Shown here piece by piece: positions 9,211-17,638 of a stretch of DNA of 64,000 bases (within the stretch, counting starts at the first letter, position 1; every line of letters starts with the position of its first letter). A model generated the notes under the pieces. That model did no database searches and was not told the DNA's origin. It was given only the letters and a program-made list of their open reading frames with translations. This stretch comes from JANQIO01 sp043585095. Lineage in GTDB: Bacteria; Pseudomonadota; Gammaproteobacteria; Pseudomonadales; Halieaceae. The stretch is from contig CP121321.1 of assembly GCA_043585095.1 (NCBI GenBank), positions 248,001 to 312,000 on the forward strand, in the 5' to 3' direction. A program made the position numbers and the translations under genes.

Positions 9211-9738
9211 ATGCCTTCATTGGAACAGCGTATCGCCCGGCTGGAAGCCATCGAGGCCATCAAGCAAGTGAAAGCGCAATATCTCAGCGCCTGTGATCGC
9301 AAGGACCCGGCCGCAGTGCGGGCCTGCTTCGTGGACGGCGATATGCTCATTGATTACGACAGGGTCGGCGTGCTCAATAGCGCCGATGAATTAACGTCGC
9401 TGTTTGAACGCTTTGGCTGCGAGCCCCATGTGATTGAAATGCATCATGCGCAAAATCCTGTCATTACGATTGAGGATGAGGACAACGCCAGCGGCAGTTG
9501 GGGACTCTACTACCATCTGATCGACACGCGGGCCGATGCGGTTACCCAGTTAGGTGGCAGCTATGAAGACCACTATCGGCGCGTAGACGGCGCGTGGAAA
9601 ATCGCCGCTACTACGTTCCGGCTGCATTCCAGCCAACTGCTGTCGCTGGAGGAGGGTGTTGCTAAAGTGATCTTCGCCGGGCGTGCTGCGCCCGACGATG
9701 ATGTGAGTCGGCAGGCGGCTGACAGCGGTTCGCCGTAG
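9211..9738 (+). CDS. SnoaL-like (NTF2 fold) protein
   Basis: A 175-residue protein beginning with the coiled start SLEQRIARLEAIEAIKQVKAQY, then CDRKDPAAVRACFVDGD and a C-terminal GGSYEDHYRRVDGAWKIAATTFR. This order of segments is typical of SnoaL_4 domain proteins, which are small cone-shaped dehydratase/isomerase or binding proteins often found in steroid and polyketide loci. An AAGGGGAAAG ribosome site precedes the ATG. It is divergent from the flavin oxidoreductase. Ketosteroid-isomerase-like activity is possible from the fold but cannot be concluded. Confidence 0.82.
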   Translation: MPSLEQRIARLEAIEAIKQVKAQYLSACDRKDPAAVRACFVDGDMLIDYDRVGVLNSADELTSLFERFGCEPHVIEMHHAQNPVITIEDEDNASGSWGLYYHLIDTRADAVTQLGGSYEDHYRRVDGAWKIAATTFRLHSSQLLSLEEGVAKVIFAGRAAPDDDVSRQAADSGSP

Positions 9739-9796
9739 ACTGCCAAAACGGCGGGCGACTGGTTTGTGCCTTGCGCGGCAAGCGCAGTCGTTACGC

Positions 9797-12244
9797 TCAG
9801 GGTTTGCGGTAGGTTTCCAGCACCTCGCGCGCATCCTCGAAGCGTTTCATTAACGACGACACATCCCGGTCGCCGTAGCCTTTTTTCGCGTAGGCCTCGG
9901 CGTAGTCCACCGCGTTCAATAAGTCCTGCGCCGCTTCGCTGGCAGCGTCGGCATCAATGCTGCCAATCGCTTCAATCCAGATCGGTGAAGAGTGCGCGAA
10001 CTGATCCGCCGCCATGCTGGGCCATTTGCCGCCGCCACCGTGCGCGCGCGCAGCCACCCAGCCACCTTCGGGCAATGTCACCGTGCCGCTGTAGCGCTGG
10101 GTTTCACCGGCGTCGATACCGTCTAGCGTTTCGACTATTTCGCCATTAACGATGATCTCCACCGTGGTGACAGGTTCACTGCTAGCCAGCGTTAGCGTCC
10201 AGGACTGCTGACCCGCGTCGACAACGCCACCCGGCTGAACGTCTTCACCGATAGCAAACAGTAGCGCGGGGCCCGTGGTTAAGAAGCTCTGCCCGGTGCG
10301 GGCTTTTTCCATCACCGCGTCTAGGGTATTTTCCGCATCGTCAGTTTGCGTATACAGGCGGGCGGTGCCCATGGCGGGCGTGCGCTGAAAGTCCGCAAAG
10401 GCGTCGGTGCCCGAGGTGGCGTAAATCGGTTTGCCGATATTGAGCAGGCGATACCATACGGCTGCGTTGCCCAAAGGATGCGTCCAGGCGCAAACCAACT
10501 CAATGCCCATTTCGTCGCTCAGAATGCCGTCGGATATCAGCTCCATCGGGATCGGGTTGGCGTCGAAGTCGTCAAAGGGATCAGCCGCGTAGTTCATCGG
10601 ATGTACATAGGTGGCTAATACGTCGCGCTCGGCGGCGAACTGGATGACTTCCGCGTTGCTGCGATCTTCGCGGCCGTAGTGCGGCGTGCGTGGGCCAAAG
10701 AACCAGGGGAAGAAGGCTTCTTTGTTGCCAATCAAGCCGATATGCCCATGGAATCCTGAGCGCACTTCCTGTGACTGCACCACCAGCTTGTCGCCATTGG
10801 AGCGTGCCTGATCGCCCAATATGTCCTGGTCCAGATAACGGTTGTACTTGTTCCAGGACATGGTGCTGAGCTGGTCGAGATCTTCTCCGGCTAGCAACGG
10901 CAGCGCACCCTCCAGCGTAAACCGATAAGCACCGTCTGCATTAAGATGCACGTGTTGGTCAGCGGATACATAGCCTGCTGCTTTGGCATCCCAAACCGTT
11001 TTAATTTGCAGTTTGGTTTTTGCTTCGCGCCTGGCTTTCACCTTAACCGTTTGCTTTGCGGGTATGCTCATCGGACCGCGAGCTGCCGTGACCGTGTACT
11101 TTCCAGCCGGTAGAGGCAGTGTGATATCGCCGTCACTGTAAAAGTAGTGGTAGCCGTTTTCCGAGTCGAGATAGTTCGGCCCTTTGTCCGACGCTAAGGC
11201 ATGACCGTCGTCGCGTCGCACAGACAGGCGCGCGGGCACGGGTTTGCCGCTTGCGTCTAGCGTAATGATATTCAGGCGACCGGGTGTGTCCTTGCCTCGC
11301 CACTCACTGATCACCACTTCTTCCGGTGCGCCGCCGCTGGTTGCAACGCGCATCAGATGGAACTGTTGATTGGCATCAGGAGTAACGTAGTACAAGGAAT
11401 CCCCCGCCGCGCTAAAGGTCGGCATCAAGGCGTAGCCGGTGCCAATGGTCAGTTGGCGCGGCGTATCCGGACGGGTGATGTCGGCCACGTAGACGTGGTA
11501 GTCGTCCCGCGTCGGATGATTAAAAACAATGGAGTGTCCATCGGGATGCACGTCAAAGGCGGTGGCATCGACCAGCATATTGCTGCGCACAATACGATCT
11601 TCTTTTATCGCATCGTCATACAGGCGGAAGGTGCGGTGCGGATAAGCCTGATGGACGTACATCATTTGATCGGTGTTGCCCACGCGGCGAGGGCTGCGCT
11701 CGGTGCGGGGCAGGGTAGTGAGTTCTTCGTCAGTGCCGCTCGCTAAGTCGCGTCTCCACAGGTTCAGGAAGCCTGAGCGCGCCGACGTGAAATACAGGTA
11801 CTGTCCATCTGCTGAAAATTCCGGGTCCAGTTCAATGGCGGCGGTGTTAATCACCGTTTCTTTATTGCGTTTCAAATCCAACAACACAATGCGGGTGTCG
11901 GTTCCGGCGTCTCGCACAAAGGCAAGTTGCTTACCGTCAGCCGACCAGCGCGGGCGGCCATCCAGCTCAGCGCCCTCGGTAAGCTGCGTGGCAACCCCGC
12001 TTTCCAGGTTCAAAAGCCACAGCCAGCCCTGTGCGGCAAACGCCAGTTGTTTACCATCCGGCGACGCTGCTGGATCCACCGGTCCGGCGGACAGGAAAGG
12101 GAACTCATGCTGTTCCAGGTAGATATGGTGGCCGTAGTCTTCCACCTTCTTGTAACGGTTGGTCCAAGCGGCGAGTGCCACCGCCGGGATAAGCGAGAGC
12201 GCGATGCCCATAAACAACTTGTTATTAAGGATTCTGAAAAGCAT
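9797..12244 (-). CDS. Exported TolB-like propeller / CehA-McbA-type metallohydrolase fusion
   Basis: An 815-residue protein with an N-terminal membrane/signal segment (MGIALSLIPAVALAAW). Residues about 50-330 hold WD40/TolB-type PD40 repeats: DPAASPDGKQLAFAAQG, RPRWSADGKQLAFVRDAG, DPEFSADGQYLYFTS and FDVHPDGHSIVFNHP. A carboxypeptidase-regulatory-like segment (VPARLSVRRDDGHAL) follows. A PHP-fold metallohydrolase domain begins at SADQHVHLNADG (His431-x-His433) and continues through TYVHPMNY and IYATSGTDAFADF. CehA-type enzymes hydrolyse esters and carbamates. The C-terminus carries HSSPIWIEA, a motif also seen at the end of the DUF3604 protein at 13.4-15.4 kb. The substrate is unknown. Confidence 0.8.
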   Translation of the reverse strand: MLFRILNNKLFMGIALSLIPAVALAAWTNRYKKVEDYGHHIYLEQHEFPFLSAGPVDPAASPDGKQLAFAAQGWLWLLNLESGVATQLTEGAELDGRPRWSADGKQLAFVRDAGTDTRIVLLDLKRNKETVINTAAIELDPEFSADGQYLYFTSARSGFLNLWRRDLASGTDEELTTLPRTERSPRRVGNTDQMMYVHQAYPHRTFRLYDDAIKEDRIVRSNMLVDATAFDVHPDGHSIVFNHPTRDDYHVYVADITRPDTPRQLTIGTGYALMPTFSAAGDSLYYVTPDANQQFHLMRVATSGGAPEEVVISEWRGKDTPGRLNIITLDASGKPVPARLSVRRDDGHALASDKGPNYLDSENGYHYFYSDGDITLPLPAGKYTVTAARGPMSIPAKQTVKVKARREAKTKLQIKTVWDAKAAGYVSADQHVHLNADGAYRFTLEGALPLLAGEDLDQLSTMSWNKYNRYLDQDILGDQARSNGDKLVVQSQEVRSGFHGHIGLIGNKEAFFPWFFGPRTPHYGREDRSNAEVIQFAAERDVLATYVHPMNYAADPFDDFDANPIPMELISDGILSDEMGIELVCAWTHPLGNAAVWYRLLNIGKPIYATSGTDAFADFQRTPAMGTARLYTQTDDAENTLDAVMEKARTGQSFLTTGPALLFAIGEDVQPGGVVDAGQQSWTLTLASSEPVTTVEIIVNGEIVETLDGIDAGETQRYSGTVTLPEGGWVAARAHGGGGKWPSMAADQFAHSSPIWIEAIGSIDADAASEAAQDLLNAVDYAEAYAKKGYGDRDVSSLMKRFEDAREVLETYRKP

Positions 12245-12364
12245 TTGGGCTCCGGGTCAGGAATCGATGTGCTGTGACGCTGCGGTGGCTAAGACATGTC
12301 GCAACGTGATGCCTAAGTGTAACGCCTGCGCAAGACCAAAAGGTAATTGCAGGCTGCAAACTCG

Positions 12365-13159
12365 TTAAGGGATCAAGCCTTCCAGGCTGTCGATACGCAA
12401 GGAATACAGTCGTTGCTCGCGCAGGATATCGGCGTTCTCCAGAATTGCATCCAGGTCATCACGCACGTGCAGGAACAGACCGCTGAGCGCGGCGTATTTG
12501 CCGGTGATCAGCTTGCTGACGCGCTCGGCTATATCCTCAGGTTGATTGAAAGCGTCAGCGGGCAAGTCGTCGATAAAATCCAGATCGCGGGTCATATCAG
12601 TCAGCACCATGCCGGGACTCACGCAGAAGGTCTGCACGCCGGTGTCCGCCAAGTCCGCAGACAGGCAATCGGTAAAGCGGGCGAGTGCGGCTTTGCTGGC
12701 GGCATAGGCAGTAGCGCCGGGCATCGGTCTGATCGCAATGTAACTGCCCATGTTGATGATCACGCCCTGCGCCCTGGCAATCATGCCCGGCAACACCGCG
12801 TGGGTGTACAGCATCGGGCCCTTCACATTGGTTTCCTGCACGCGCCACCAGTCATCTACCGACATATCCATGAAAGCCTGCGGCCCTTTATCGCCGCCAC
12901 CAATACCGGCATTGTTAACCAGTACATCCACTGGTCCAAGACTGCTCTCTACTTCATCGATCACCGCCGCCGTGTGCGCAGGATCCGTCACGTCAGCGTC
13001 AATCGCCAGACCGCCAGGTAACTCCTGCGCCACCTCGGCCAGCTTCGCATTATCGCGCCCGGTCACCGCCACACGATGGCCCTGCTGGGCCAGGCTAATG
13101 GCAATCGCGCGACCAAGGCCTCGGCTGCCTCCAGTAATCAATACGGTTTTGCTGCCCAT
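12365..13159 (-). CDS. Short-chain dehydrogenase/reductase
   Basis: A 264-residue classical SDR from the ATG at 13159 (MGSKTVLITGGSRGLG); an in-frame upstream ATG at 13216 adds a non-conserved leader. TGGSRGLGRAIA is the nucleotide-binding motif, DVLVNNAGIGGG the NNAG strand, and MGSYIAIRPMPGATAYAASKAA the catalytic Ser-Tyr-Lys region (YAASK). It would oxidise or reduce an alcohol/ketone with NAD(P)H. The C-terminal half (KYAALSGLFLHVRDDLDAIL) is unusual for the family and may carry substrate specificity. It sits upstream of, and on the same strand as, the CehA-like gene, with 120 nt between. Confidence 0.9.
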   Translation of the reverse strand: MGSKTVLITGGSRGLGRAIAISLAQQGHRVAVTGRDNAKLAEVAQELPGGLAIDADVTDPAHTAAVIDEVESSLGPVDVLVNNAGIGGGDKGPQAFMDMSVDDWWRVQETNVKGPMLYTHAVLPGMIARAQGVIINMGSYIAIRPMPGATAYAASKAALARFTDCLSADLADTGVQTFCVSPGMVLTDMTRDLDFIDDLPADAFNQPEDIAERVSKLITGKYAALSGLFLHVRDDLDAILENADILREQRLYSLRIDSLEGLIP

Positions 13160-13377
13160 AGTGTCTCCAGCGTTTCTTGTTTTTATGCAGTATAGCGGCG
13201 CAGTGTATTCCCGCATAAAGCACAGCCGACTTACGCCAAGCCATGACGCCGTTGCATCTCTTTCGCCGGTACACCAAGTCAGCTAATCAGTGGGGCGCCA
13301 ACAGCTCTGCGTTAATCGCCAGTGCAGCCAGTCTATACTGGCGCCAATAATAACGATCACAGAACGAGTGCGATTGC

Positions 13378-15435
13378 ATGCTTGCTGATGTTGCCATCTT
13401 TCTCCGAAGCTACCCTGCGCACAGAGCGCGCACCCGAAACGCCGTAGTGTTAAGCCGGCGCAAACTTCTGCTGCTGTGCCCTCGACCTTTGCGGCTGCCA
13501 ATCACTGCGCTCGCTCTATTAGGCCTTGCGGCCTGCAGCGCAGACCGATCACCGGAATCTGTTTATGCCGTCGCCGAATTTGGTAACCCCACTCCTGCAG
13601 AACCCTGCACCGATTACAGTCCAGAGCGCCGCGCGTTCTTTGGCGACCTGCACGTACATACGTCTTTATCCAGTGATGCCTATAGCTTCGGCGTCACTGA
13701 GACGCCGGAGGATGCCTATCGTTATGCCTTTGGGGGTGACATGGCGCTCACCGGCGGGCGCAGTACCCGACTCGATCGTCCGTTAGATTTTGCCGCCGTT
13801 ACCGATCACGCCGAGTTTCTAGGAGAAATGACGCTGTGTACCAACCCCGATAGCGGCGTCTATAACGCGCGCTTTTGCTCCGCGATTCGCGAGGGCACAG
13901 GGCGCGAGCCAACACTGGTAGCACGCATCATGGCACCCTTCAGACTGCGCGATAAAGAAACCTGCGGTACCGATGGCGAGCGCTGTGGTCTCGCGACGGC
14001 CGATAGCTGGCAGCAAACTGTTGAGACCGCCGAGCGTTGGAACGACCGCAGTGCGGATTGCCAGCGCACCACCTTTGCCGCCTATGAATACAGCTCCTTC
14101 CGCCTGGGTTCTAACCTGCATCGCAACGTGGTGTTTAAAAGCTCAGCGGTGCCACAGCGGCCGGTGTCTTATCTGGAGGCGATTCGCGAGTGGGACTTGT
14201 GGCGCATTCTCAAAGAACACTGCATCGACGGTAGCGATAACTGCGATGTGCTGGCTATTCCCCACAACTCCAACATCAGCAACGGCCGCATGTTTGCCGT
14301 GGATTACCCCGGCGCTGATAGCAAAGCCGAGCAACAAGCCCGCGCGCGCTTACGCAGCACTTTGGAACCCATTGTGGAAATCATGCAACACAAGGGCGAC
14401 TCCGAATGCCGCAACGATTTGCCCGGTGTGTTAGCCGACACCGATGAACTGTGCGAGTTCGAACAGTTTGAAGACTTCGCCATGGCGCGTGGGCGTGAGG
14501 GCTACCAAGCCGAGGCTTGTTACGCCGGCCCGTTCGCCGATGCACTACCTCACCTCGGGCCAGACTGCTTAAGCCCGCTAAGCTATGTGCGCAACGCCCT
14601 GGTAGAAGGCCTCGCGCAAAAAGAACTGCTGGGCATAAACCCTTACAAGCTCGGCATCATCGCCAGCACCGATACCCACAACGGCTTGGCCGGCGGCGTG
14701 AACGAGCGCGACTTCCCCGGTCATCTGGGCACTGGCGATGCCACACCGCAGCAACGCGTGCAGTACAGCCAGGAGATCGCAGGCAACACGAGTAATAACC
14801 CCGGCGGCCTGGTCGGCGTTTGGGCGGAACAAAATCGCCGGGAAGATTTATTCGATGCCATGAAGCGCCGCGAAGTATTCGGCACCAGCGGGCCCAGAAT
14901 TCAGCCGCGCTTGTTTGCCGGTTGGTCGCTGCCAGAAAACCTGTGCGAGCAAGCAGACAACATCAAGGTCGCCTACCAACAAGCCGTCCCCATGGGCGGT
15001 GACCTGCCCGTGCATACCGACGATACCGCACCGCAGTTCTTCGCCGCCGCCATGGCAGACCCCACCAGCACAGCCTTACAGCAGCTACAAATCGTAAAAG
15101 GTTGGATCGATCAAAACGGTGAGCAACGCACCAGGGTATTCACCGTAGCCGGTGATGCCAATAACGGCGCAACCGTCGACCCCGCCACCTGCGCACCGCA
15201 AGGCACCGGCAGCCCTCAACTCTGCACCGTATGGCAAGATAACGACTTCGACCCCAACACCAACGCCCTGTACTACCTGCGCGTAGTCGAAAACCCAAGC
15301 TGCCGCTACAGCGCCTGGCAATGCCTCAGCCTCGAAGGCGAAGACCGCCCCGCGCACTGCGACAACCCGCCCGTGTCACCCATCATTCAGGAGCGGGCAT
15401 GGAGTTCGCCGATTTGGTATGGGGGCAGAGGGTAG
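13378..15435 (+). CDS. DUF3604 exported lipoprotein (PHP-like metallohydrolase fold)
   Basis: A 685-residue DUF3604 protein. A long hydrophobic start ends in ITALALLGLAACSAD, a lipobox (LAAC), so it is probably a lipoprotein; a GTG about 70 nt into the frame is an alternative start that would give a shorter signal. RRAFFGDLHVHTSLSSDAY carries the metal-binding HVH (His92, His94), with AVTDHAEFLG, AIPHNSNISNGRMF and IASTDTHNGLAGG giving the further His and Asp ligands expected of a PHP-type site. DUF3604 proteins are common in marine gammaproteobacteria, with no established reaction to my knowledge. It ends in RAWSSPIWYGGRG. Divergent from the SDR gene. Confidence 0.88.
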   Translation: MLADVAIFLRSYPAHRARTRNAVVLSRRKLLLLCPRPLRLPITALALLGLAACSADRSPESVYAVAEFGNPTPAEPCTDYSPERRAFFGDLHVHTSLSSDAYSFGVTETPEDAYRYAFGGDMALTGGRSTRLDRPLDFAAVTDHAEFLGEMTLCTNPDSGVYNARFCSAIREGTGREPTLVARIMAPFRLRDKETCGTDGERCGLATADSWQQTVETAERWNDRSADCQRTTFAAYEYSSFRLGSNLHRNVVFKSSAVPQRPVSYLEAIREWDLWRILKEHCIDGSDNCDVLAIPHNSNISNGRMFAVDYPGADSKAEQQARARLRSTLEPIVEIMQHKGDSECRNDLPGVLADTDELCEFEQFEDFAMARGREGYQAEACYAGPFADALPHLGPDCLSPLSYVRNALVEGLAQKELLGINPYKLGIIASTDTHNGLAGGVNERDFPGHLGTGDATPQQRVQYSQEIAGNTSNNPGGLVGVWAEQNRREDLFDAMKRREVFGTSGPRIQPRLFAGWSLPENLCEQADNIKVAYQQAVPMGGDLPVHTDDTAPQFFAAAMADPTSTALQQLQIVKGWIDQNGEQRTRVFTVAGDANNGATVDPATCAPQGTGSPQLCTVWQDNDFDPNTNALYYLRVVENPSCRYSAWQCLSLEGEDRPAHCDNPPVSPIIQERAWSSPIWYGGRG

Positions 15436-15563
15436 GAAAGCAACCTGGCGCAATGCAAATACGCTCTAGATCAATGCTTTTGCAGGATTTGACGGGGAAG
15501 CTTACGTCCAAGCCGCGCGCCTCGGTCATAAGATTTGCTGCAGCCAACATGCAAAGTGACCAT

Positions 15564-15592
15564 AAAAAAACGCCCCAGATGGAGCGTCTTTA
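15564..15592 (-). terminator. Rho-independent terminator of the FecR-domain gene
   Basis: Read on the minus strand, ACGCTCC ATCT GGGGCGT forms a 7-bp stem (one G-T pair) with a 4-nt loop, followed by a run of seven T residues. It lies about 25 nt after the stop of the FecR-domain gene at 15615 and before the convergent DUF3604 gene end. Confidence 0.75.
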
Positions 15593-15614
15593 GAGGTCTG
15601 TTAACGCTACGGCT

Positions 15615-16430
15615 TCACTCGTCCGTATTGGTAATAGCCTGGTTAAAGTTTGGGGTAGTTCCATCTGCTGGAGTTATTTGTTTGAGATCTGTCCCTTTCC
15701 TCCCGTCATAGAGGCTTAGAAAGTCGCTGGTATTCAACTCCACTACAGACACATTTCCGTCGTCATCAGTAACCGTTACCCTAAGTACTCTGTCATCTTT
15801 AATATTACCGTTTGACAGGTCTTTTACACGCTCCCCAACGTTTTCAATTTCCGCACTACCACCAGCCTTGACGTCTGTTAGCTCCGTAACATTTGTATAG
15901 TCAACGAAACCCCCTGTATTCCGGCTAACGAGATCGATTTTTACGGTTCCTGAAAGGACTTTCAGACTCAGCTTTCCAGTTCTTGTGTTATAGATGATCT
16001 GGAATGAGGTCCCTCTTATACCGAGAGAGACGCTCCCGGCTAGAACTTGCACATCCTCTTGATCGTTCTTTCCAATCAGCCCCGATGTAAAACGGAGTGT
16101 TCCATCCAAAACATCTACCTGCTGAATGTTCGAGGAGGGGTCCGGAAGACTGTAAACATGTGCAAGAATCTCCACCTCAGTATCAGACCGAACATCCAAC
16201 ACCGACTGGTCATCCATCTCCACCACCATCCAGGCTCCAAACGCGGTCTTCAGCGTATCCCCGCTGCTGACCTCGTCGCCCTGTGACGCCGCAGCGCCAT
16301 TGACAAAAATATCGCCAGACGCCGATTTAATCACGCCATCCGCCGCAAACGCATGCGCGCTGACCATTAAAATCAGCGCAACCGCCCAATGCGTCGCGCG
16401 AGTGAAAGTGCTGGACATACCAAACTCCAT
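15615..16430 (-). CDS. Exported FecR-domain protein
   Basis: About 271 residues from the ATG at 16430, which has an AAGGAA ribosome site 7 nt upstream; a second ATG at 16418 is also possible. The start MSSTFTRATHWAVALILMVSAHAFA is a cleavable signal peptide. The mature protein has FecR-domain hallmarks: GDIFVNGAAASQGDEVSSGD, AFGAWMVVEMDDQSVLDV and VLAGSVSLGIRGTSFQII, ending the beta-helix-like segment. Unlike classical FecR anti-sigma factors it has no N-terminal cytoplasmic domain or central transmembrane helix, and there is no sigma factor gene beside it. It is better read as a periplasmic FecR-fold protein of unknown role. Confidence 0.8.
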   Translation of the reverse strand: MEFGMSSTFTRATHWAVALILMVSAHAFAADGVIKSASGDIFVNGAAASQGDEVSSGDTLKTAFGAWMVVEMDDQSVLDVRSDTEVEILAHVYSLPDPSSNIQQVDVLDGTLRFTSGLIGKNDQEDVQVLAGSVSLGIRGTSFQIIYNTRTGKLSLKVLSGTVKIDLVSRNTGGFVDYTNVTELTDVKAGGSAEIENVGERVKDLSNGNIKDDRVLRVTVTDDDGNVSVVELNTSDFLSLYDGRKGTDLKQITPADGTTPNFNQAITNTDE

Positions 16431-17012
16431 GGAAAGCTTCCTTATTTGAGAGAAGATAGGCTCAATCGATTGCGTTGTCACTGATTTAAGTGCGGAACAA
16501 CGAGCCATATAGCGGAATGACTAGTAACTACGCGAATGGTCATTTAGTCTATTTTTTTAATCGGAGTCTTTAATACCCGCTACGCCTTCAAAGGCGGCCA
16601 AACGCTGCTGCTCGCTTCCTTTGGTGCGCATCAAGGAAGCAAGGAGTCAGACTCCTTGATAGAGACTTGGCTATCCGACCAGACTCCTAGCCGGGAAGCA
16701 AGGGGCCAGAGTCCTCGAAAAGTCGTCGCCACTCGACTAGATCCCGACCAGATCCCCACTGGAAGCCTTGCATTGCCGGGCTCCGTAAACGAGCAATAAA
16801 ACGAGGCGGCTCCACCTGTCCGCAAATGGGTTAAGACAGGAGTCGGGCTTCTGCGAAAGTATGAAGGTAAAGGCTGATGCCCTCGGTTGTGAATCGAGTC
16901 CTGTACTCGCTGGGTTGGTCTATACTTTTGAGGCAACCTGGCGCGGGAAAAATCAGTTTTTACCGCCGTTCTAGTTCACTCGGGTTGCCACACCGAACTG
17001 ACCTGGGAGTGA
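16431..17012. other. Non-coding stretch with decayed REP-like repeats
   Basis: About 580 bp without a convincing gene. CAAGGAGTC-A-GACTCCTTG at 16640-16658 is a perfect palindrome with 9-bp arms. Near-copies of its half-site and the leading GGAAGCAAGG follow at about 16695-16720 (GGAAGCAAGGGGCCAGAGTCC). The GTCAGA/AGAGTC core resembles the element at 645-766. A 101-codon open frame on the minus strand here (16936-16631) has low-complexity Ser/Arg/Pro content and covers the repeats, so I do not accept it as a gene. Confidence 0.5.
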
Positions 17013-17498
17013 ATGCCCATGCTGAAACCACAACTTATACATTTGCTAGATGAGCGCCGTATCGCAACACTGACGACCTATGGCGCCGATGATATGCCTC
17101 ACGTGACCGCTGTCTGGTTCCTGTGGGAAAACGAATCGATCTACATCGCTACCAGTACCCAAACCAGTAAAGGTCGCAACGTGATGCGCGACCCTCGAAT
17201 TGCCGTTTGCATTGAATCGCGAGAGCCCGGGCGTGAGTCGGGCATGACGGCGATAGGCAGGGCGGAGACAATTATGGGCGCTGAGGCTGTTGCGCTGGCC
17301 GAACGGGTGAACGGTAAATATCTTACTCAGGCCGCCATGACGCATCCTGCGCTGGGGCCGGCATTTGCGGAGATGTCAGACCTGGTGATAAAGCTCACGC
17401 CGCAGCGCTGGATCAGTTGGGATATGTCTGAAGTTGGAGAGGCTATGATGGGTCCCGATGCGGACCCGAGCGAGTTTTTCTTGCCGACGATAGCGTAA
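17013..17498 (+). CDS. Pyridoxamine 5'-phosphate oxidase-fold (PPOX) flavin/F420-type protein
   Basis: A 161-residue split-barrel protein. LLDERRIATLTTYGADDMPHVTAVWFLW and IYIATSTQTSKGRNVMRDPRIAVCI match the N-terminal strands of PPOX-class proteins, the second carrying the Lys/Arg and Asn that bind the cofactor phosphate. These proteins bind FMN, F420 or heme and reduce or oxidise small molecules; which cofactor is used here cannot be read. The start at 17013 or the ATG two codons on (17019) are equally possible. It is a single gene before the exported amidohydrolase. Confidence 0.82.
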   Translation: MPMLKPQLIHLLDERRIATLTTYGADDMPHVTAVWFLWENESIYIATSTQTSKGRNVMRDPRIAVCIESREPGRESGMTAIGRAETIMGAEAVALAERVNGKYLTQAAMTHPALGPAFAEMSDLVIKLTPQRWISWDMSEVGEAMMGPDADPSEFFLPTIA

Positions 17499-17638
17499 TG
17501 CCAGACTAGCTCGTCCGCTTCTGATCAAGGATTGGATCAGCTGTCACCGTACTTCAATCATGCCCTGCCGAGAGTATTAAGCGTGGGGCAGCTGATATAG
17601 ACTCAAAGGCCTTGCTTCGCTTTTTTTCGTGGTGACCT

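Noticed and set aside
15615..16430. FecR-domain protein as an anti-sigma factor
   Set aside because: It has a cleavable signal peptide, no cytoplasmic sigma-binding N-terminus and no sigma gene nearby.
16631..16936. A 101-codon open frame on the minus strand
   Set aside because: It covers the palindromic repeat cluster, has biased Ser/Arg/Pro composition and no family resemblance; treated as non-coding.
15440..16944. The shared 12-mer GCAACCTGGCGC at 15440 and 16933
   Set aside because: It is short, lies in unrelated contexts and is plausible by chance; no longer repeat surrounds it.
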